A DNA stretch of 7,723 nt, taken from Deltaproteobacteria bacterium (GTDB lineage: Bacteria > Desulfobacterota_B > Binatia > UBA9968). This document shows, in pieces, positions 6,244-7,723 of the stretch (the first letter of the stretch is position 1; each line of letters opens with the position of its first letter). The stretch lies in contig VBKY01000080.1 of assembly GCA_005879255.1 (NCBI GenBank), positions 1 through 7,723 of the forward strand, given 5' to 3'. The notes beneath the pieces were generated by a model. That model did no database searches and was not told the DNA's origin. It saw only the letters and a program-made list of their open reading frames with translations. Made by a program: the position numbers and the translations under genes.

Positions 6244-6310
6244 AAGATCTCTCACGTTGTTCGAGATGACAGATAAACCGTTTGTCATTTCGAGTGCAGC
6301 GAGAAATCTT
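6244..6310. repeat. GTCATT-ended intergenic palindromic repeat (copy 2)
   Basis: Two 28-base arms (6244-6271 and 6283-6310) are inverted copies of each other, matching at 20 of 28 positions, around an 11-base centre. The inner edges are ATGACA and TGTCAT, exact complements. The outer edges AAGAT and ATCTT also match. The shared GATGACAGAT edge links it to the element at 1043-1103. It fills nearly half of the 152-bp gap between the two amidohydrolase genes and could form a transcript hairpin there. Confidence 0.65.
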
Positions 6311-6342
6311 TCCGGATCTTCCACGGCTGAAATATCGAATTC

Positions 6343-7491
6343 TTAACTGCCAAGCCGGTACAGCGCTTGCGCATTTTGATACAACATCTTCTTGCGCTCA
6401 TCCTCGGGCACACCTTGTAACGATCGCTCGACGAACTTCCACGAGTCGGGATAAGTCGATGCGATATGCGGGTAGTCGGACTCCCACATGATATTATCCA
6501 CACCGACGTTGTGTCTCAGCGCGATGCCGGCTTGCTCATACCAGAAATTCACGTAGACCTGCCGGCGGATCAGCTCGCTCGGGCGCTGCTCCAGTCCGTG
6601 GCGCCAGAGCTGTCGCCGCTCCCATTCGTGATCGCAGGCGGTTTGGACGCAGCTAACTGAGCCGATGCCGGTTTCGGCGAAGACCCATTTCGATCGCGGA
6701 AACTTGTAGGCGATCCCCGAAAAGACCAGGTTCGGAACGATCTGCGCCGGCCAGGCCGAGGTCGGCACGGTGAAGGCGGCGTGCTGCTGGTACGGTGTGT
6801 AGCCGTCCCACTCGGGGAAAGTCAGCTTGCGCGCAAGCCCGGCGGATGCATGAAAGTGAACCGGCATTTCGAGCTCCTGGCAAACCTCCCACAAGGGATA
6901 CCAGTAAGACTCGCTGATGTGCGGCAAGGATTCGACCATCAGGCTCGGCAGCGCGAACATGACGATACCCCGGTGGCCCTTGCTGGCTGCGCGTTTCACT
7001 TCGGCGACAATAGTTTCCATGCCGCAGAGCAAGGGCACCATGGCGAGGGAAATGAAGCGCTCACTCGCGCCGGCTAGTTCGCCGAGCGAGTCGTTGTAGG
7101 ATTGCACACAGGCGAGCTCGAACTCAGGATCGTTGTATTGATGAAACGAGCTCGGGTCATTGGGAAACAAAACCTCGGCGTCGATGCCGTCGGCATCGAG
7201 AGCTTTAAGGCGCTCATTAGGAATGTAAGCCTTTGCGGGAACTTCTTCCCAATGTTGCGGATAGGCATTGCGCAATGGATCGCCCATCACGGCGGGGCAA
7301 TTGCACACCCCGCGGGTGCGTAGCGCTTGCCCGTTGACGACCCAGCGCTCGACTTTGGCGCCTTTGTTGTCGACTTCTTTGATTTGCGGGATGCGCTCGC
7401 CGAATTTGCTTTTTGCCATCCGGCTAAGAAAAGCGGTCGGTTCAGTGACGACGTGGGAGTCGGCGCTAATGAGACCGAATCGGATTTCCAT
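6343..7491 (-). CDS. amidohydrolase-family protein A (ACMSD/LigY-like, metal-dependent)
   Basis: A 382-residue amidohydrolase-2 family enzyme, expected to be a zinc-dependent hydrolase or decarboxylase acting in the cytoplasm on a carboxylated, possibly ring-derived, substrate. The metal and catalytic residues are all visible: D11-S-H13 in LISADSHVV near the start, H214 in PVHFHAS, and D339 with H342 in ESDYPH. Other family landmarks are ERLKALDADGIDAEVLFP (93-110), KGHRGIVMFA (171-180) and WVFAETGIG (269-277). The start codon gives the usual short MEIRFGLISADSH opening and has GGAG five bases upstream. It is the first gene of the cluster in transcription order, with a hairpin repeat further upstream. 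It is the probable active partner or ancestor copy of amidohydrolase B. The exact reaction is not deducible. Confidence 0.93.
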   Translation of the reverse strand: MEIRFGLISADSHVVTEPTAFLSRMAKSKFGERIPQIKEVDNKGAKVERWVVNGQALRTRGVCNCPAVMGDPLRNAYPQHWEEVPAKAYIPNERLKALDADGIDAEVLFPNDPSSFHQYNDPEFELACVQSYNDSLGELAGASERFISLAMVPLLCGMETIVAEVKRAASKGHRGIVMFALPSLMVESLPHISESYWYPLWEVCQELEMPVHFHASAGLARKLTFPEWDGYTPYQQHAAFTVPTSAWPAQIVPNLVFSGIAYKFPRSKWVFAETGIGSVSCVQTACDHEWERRQLWRHGLEQRPSELIRRQVYVNFWYEQAGIALRHNVGVDNIMWESDYPHIASTYPDSWKFVERSLQGVPEDERKKMLYQNAQALYRLGS

Positions 7492-7580
7492 CTCAACTCC
7501 GTGATTAAGAAACGGCCATCGATGCTGATTTAGTCGGATCCGGGTTGGGATTCGATTTTATGCTCCCAATCCTTCCGATT

Positions 7581-7672
7581 TCCTTCCCCTCGATGGGGAA
7601 GGACGAAGGTAGGGGTGACATTCGCTCTCGCTTGCACCCCCATCTCAATCTTCCCCCGTCGAAGGGGGAAGA
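7581..7672. repeat. composite hairpin repeat upstream of amidohydrolase A
   Basis: Two perfect 9-bp hairpins lie here: TCCTTCCCC/GGGGAAGGA (7581-7589 with 7595-7603, loop TCGAT) and TCTTCCCCC/GGGGGAAGA (7649-7657 with 7664-7672, loop GTCGAA). Between them GGGGTG (7612-7617) can pair with CACCCC (7635-7640). The hairpin stems are related in sequence, suggesting an ancient duplicated unit. It looks like the widespread CCTTCCCC palindromic intergenic repeat. The gap on the right (7492-7723, 232 bp) holds nothing else recognised: no clear promoter and no further gene. Confidence 0.7.
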
Positions 7673-7723
7673 GGTTCGGTCTTTCGGCCCGTAGTTCACC
7701 GCCACTTCTTTGCATTCCAATTA

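Noticed and set aside
7532..7560. TAAAAT on the minus strand as a -10 box for the cluster promoter
   Set aside because: No convincing -35 hexamer is found 16-18 bases upstream, so it was not called.
7505..7720. Minus-strand frame of 71 codons upstream of amidohydrolase A
   Set aside because: It crosses both perfect hairpins of the composite repeat and has no recognisable domain; the frame is probably a by-product of the repeat.
7712..7721. GCATTCCAAT at the right edge, identical to 10 bases inside the 9-bp array (2752-2761)
   Set aside because: It might begin another array, but the window ends there and ten shared bases are too few to claim it.

Overview
The window reads as a stretch of a moderately GC-rich environmental bacterial genome. 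The mix of genes (thiamine-precursor-like/NMT1-type binding proteins, metal-dependent amidohydrolases, a UbiD decarboxylase, a bicupin) and the short hairpin-rich repeats in almost every larger gap resemble what is commonly seen in uncultured soil and groundwater lineages such as Rokubacteria, Tectomicrobia or Binatota/'Deltaproteobacteria'. That placement is an inference from gene style only; no marker gene is present.

All six complete genes lie on the minus strand. In transcription order (right to left) they are: amidohydrolase A (7491-6343), amidohydrolase B (6190-5048), substrate-binding protein 2 (4990-4004), a bicupin (3906-2803), a UbiD-family decarboxylase (2665-1256) and substrate-binding protein 1 (1021-44). 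A seventh gene may start at position 30 and run off the left edge. Two starts were moved inward from the longest reading frame because a good ribosome binding site supports the inner ATG (the bicupin and binding protein 1). Gaps are 57-234 bp, so the genes could be one long transcript or two to three shorter ones.

The likely theme is uptake and breakdown of a small, probably aromatic or heteroaromatic carboxylic acid. Two exported binding proteins would capture substrate, UbiD would decarboxylate it with prenylated FMN, the bicupin could be an oxygenase or isomerase-like enzyme, and the amidohydrolases (ACMSD/LigY-like family) would hydrolyse or decarboxylate a product. No ABC permease or ATPase gene and no prenyltransferase (UbiX) is in the window. 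The substrate cannot be read from the sequence.

The most interesting points are: (1) amidohydrolase B keeps the fold but has lost most of the metal-binding and catalytic residues that its neighbour A retains, so the pair looks like an active enzyme next to a pseudoenzyme; (2) the UbiD protein carries Gln where the family's metal-binding His is expected; (3) a 108-bp array of 9-bp units, four in one direction then four inverted around a central hairpin, sits directly after the bicupin stop codon; (4) at least four other hairpin repeats occupy the other gaps.
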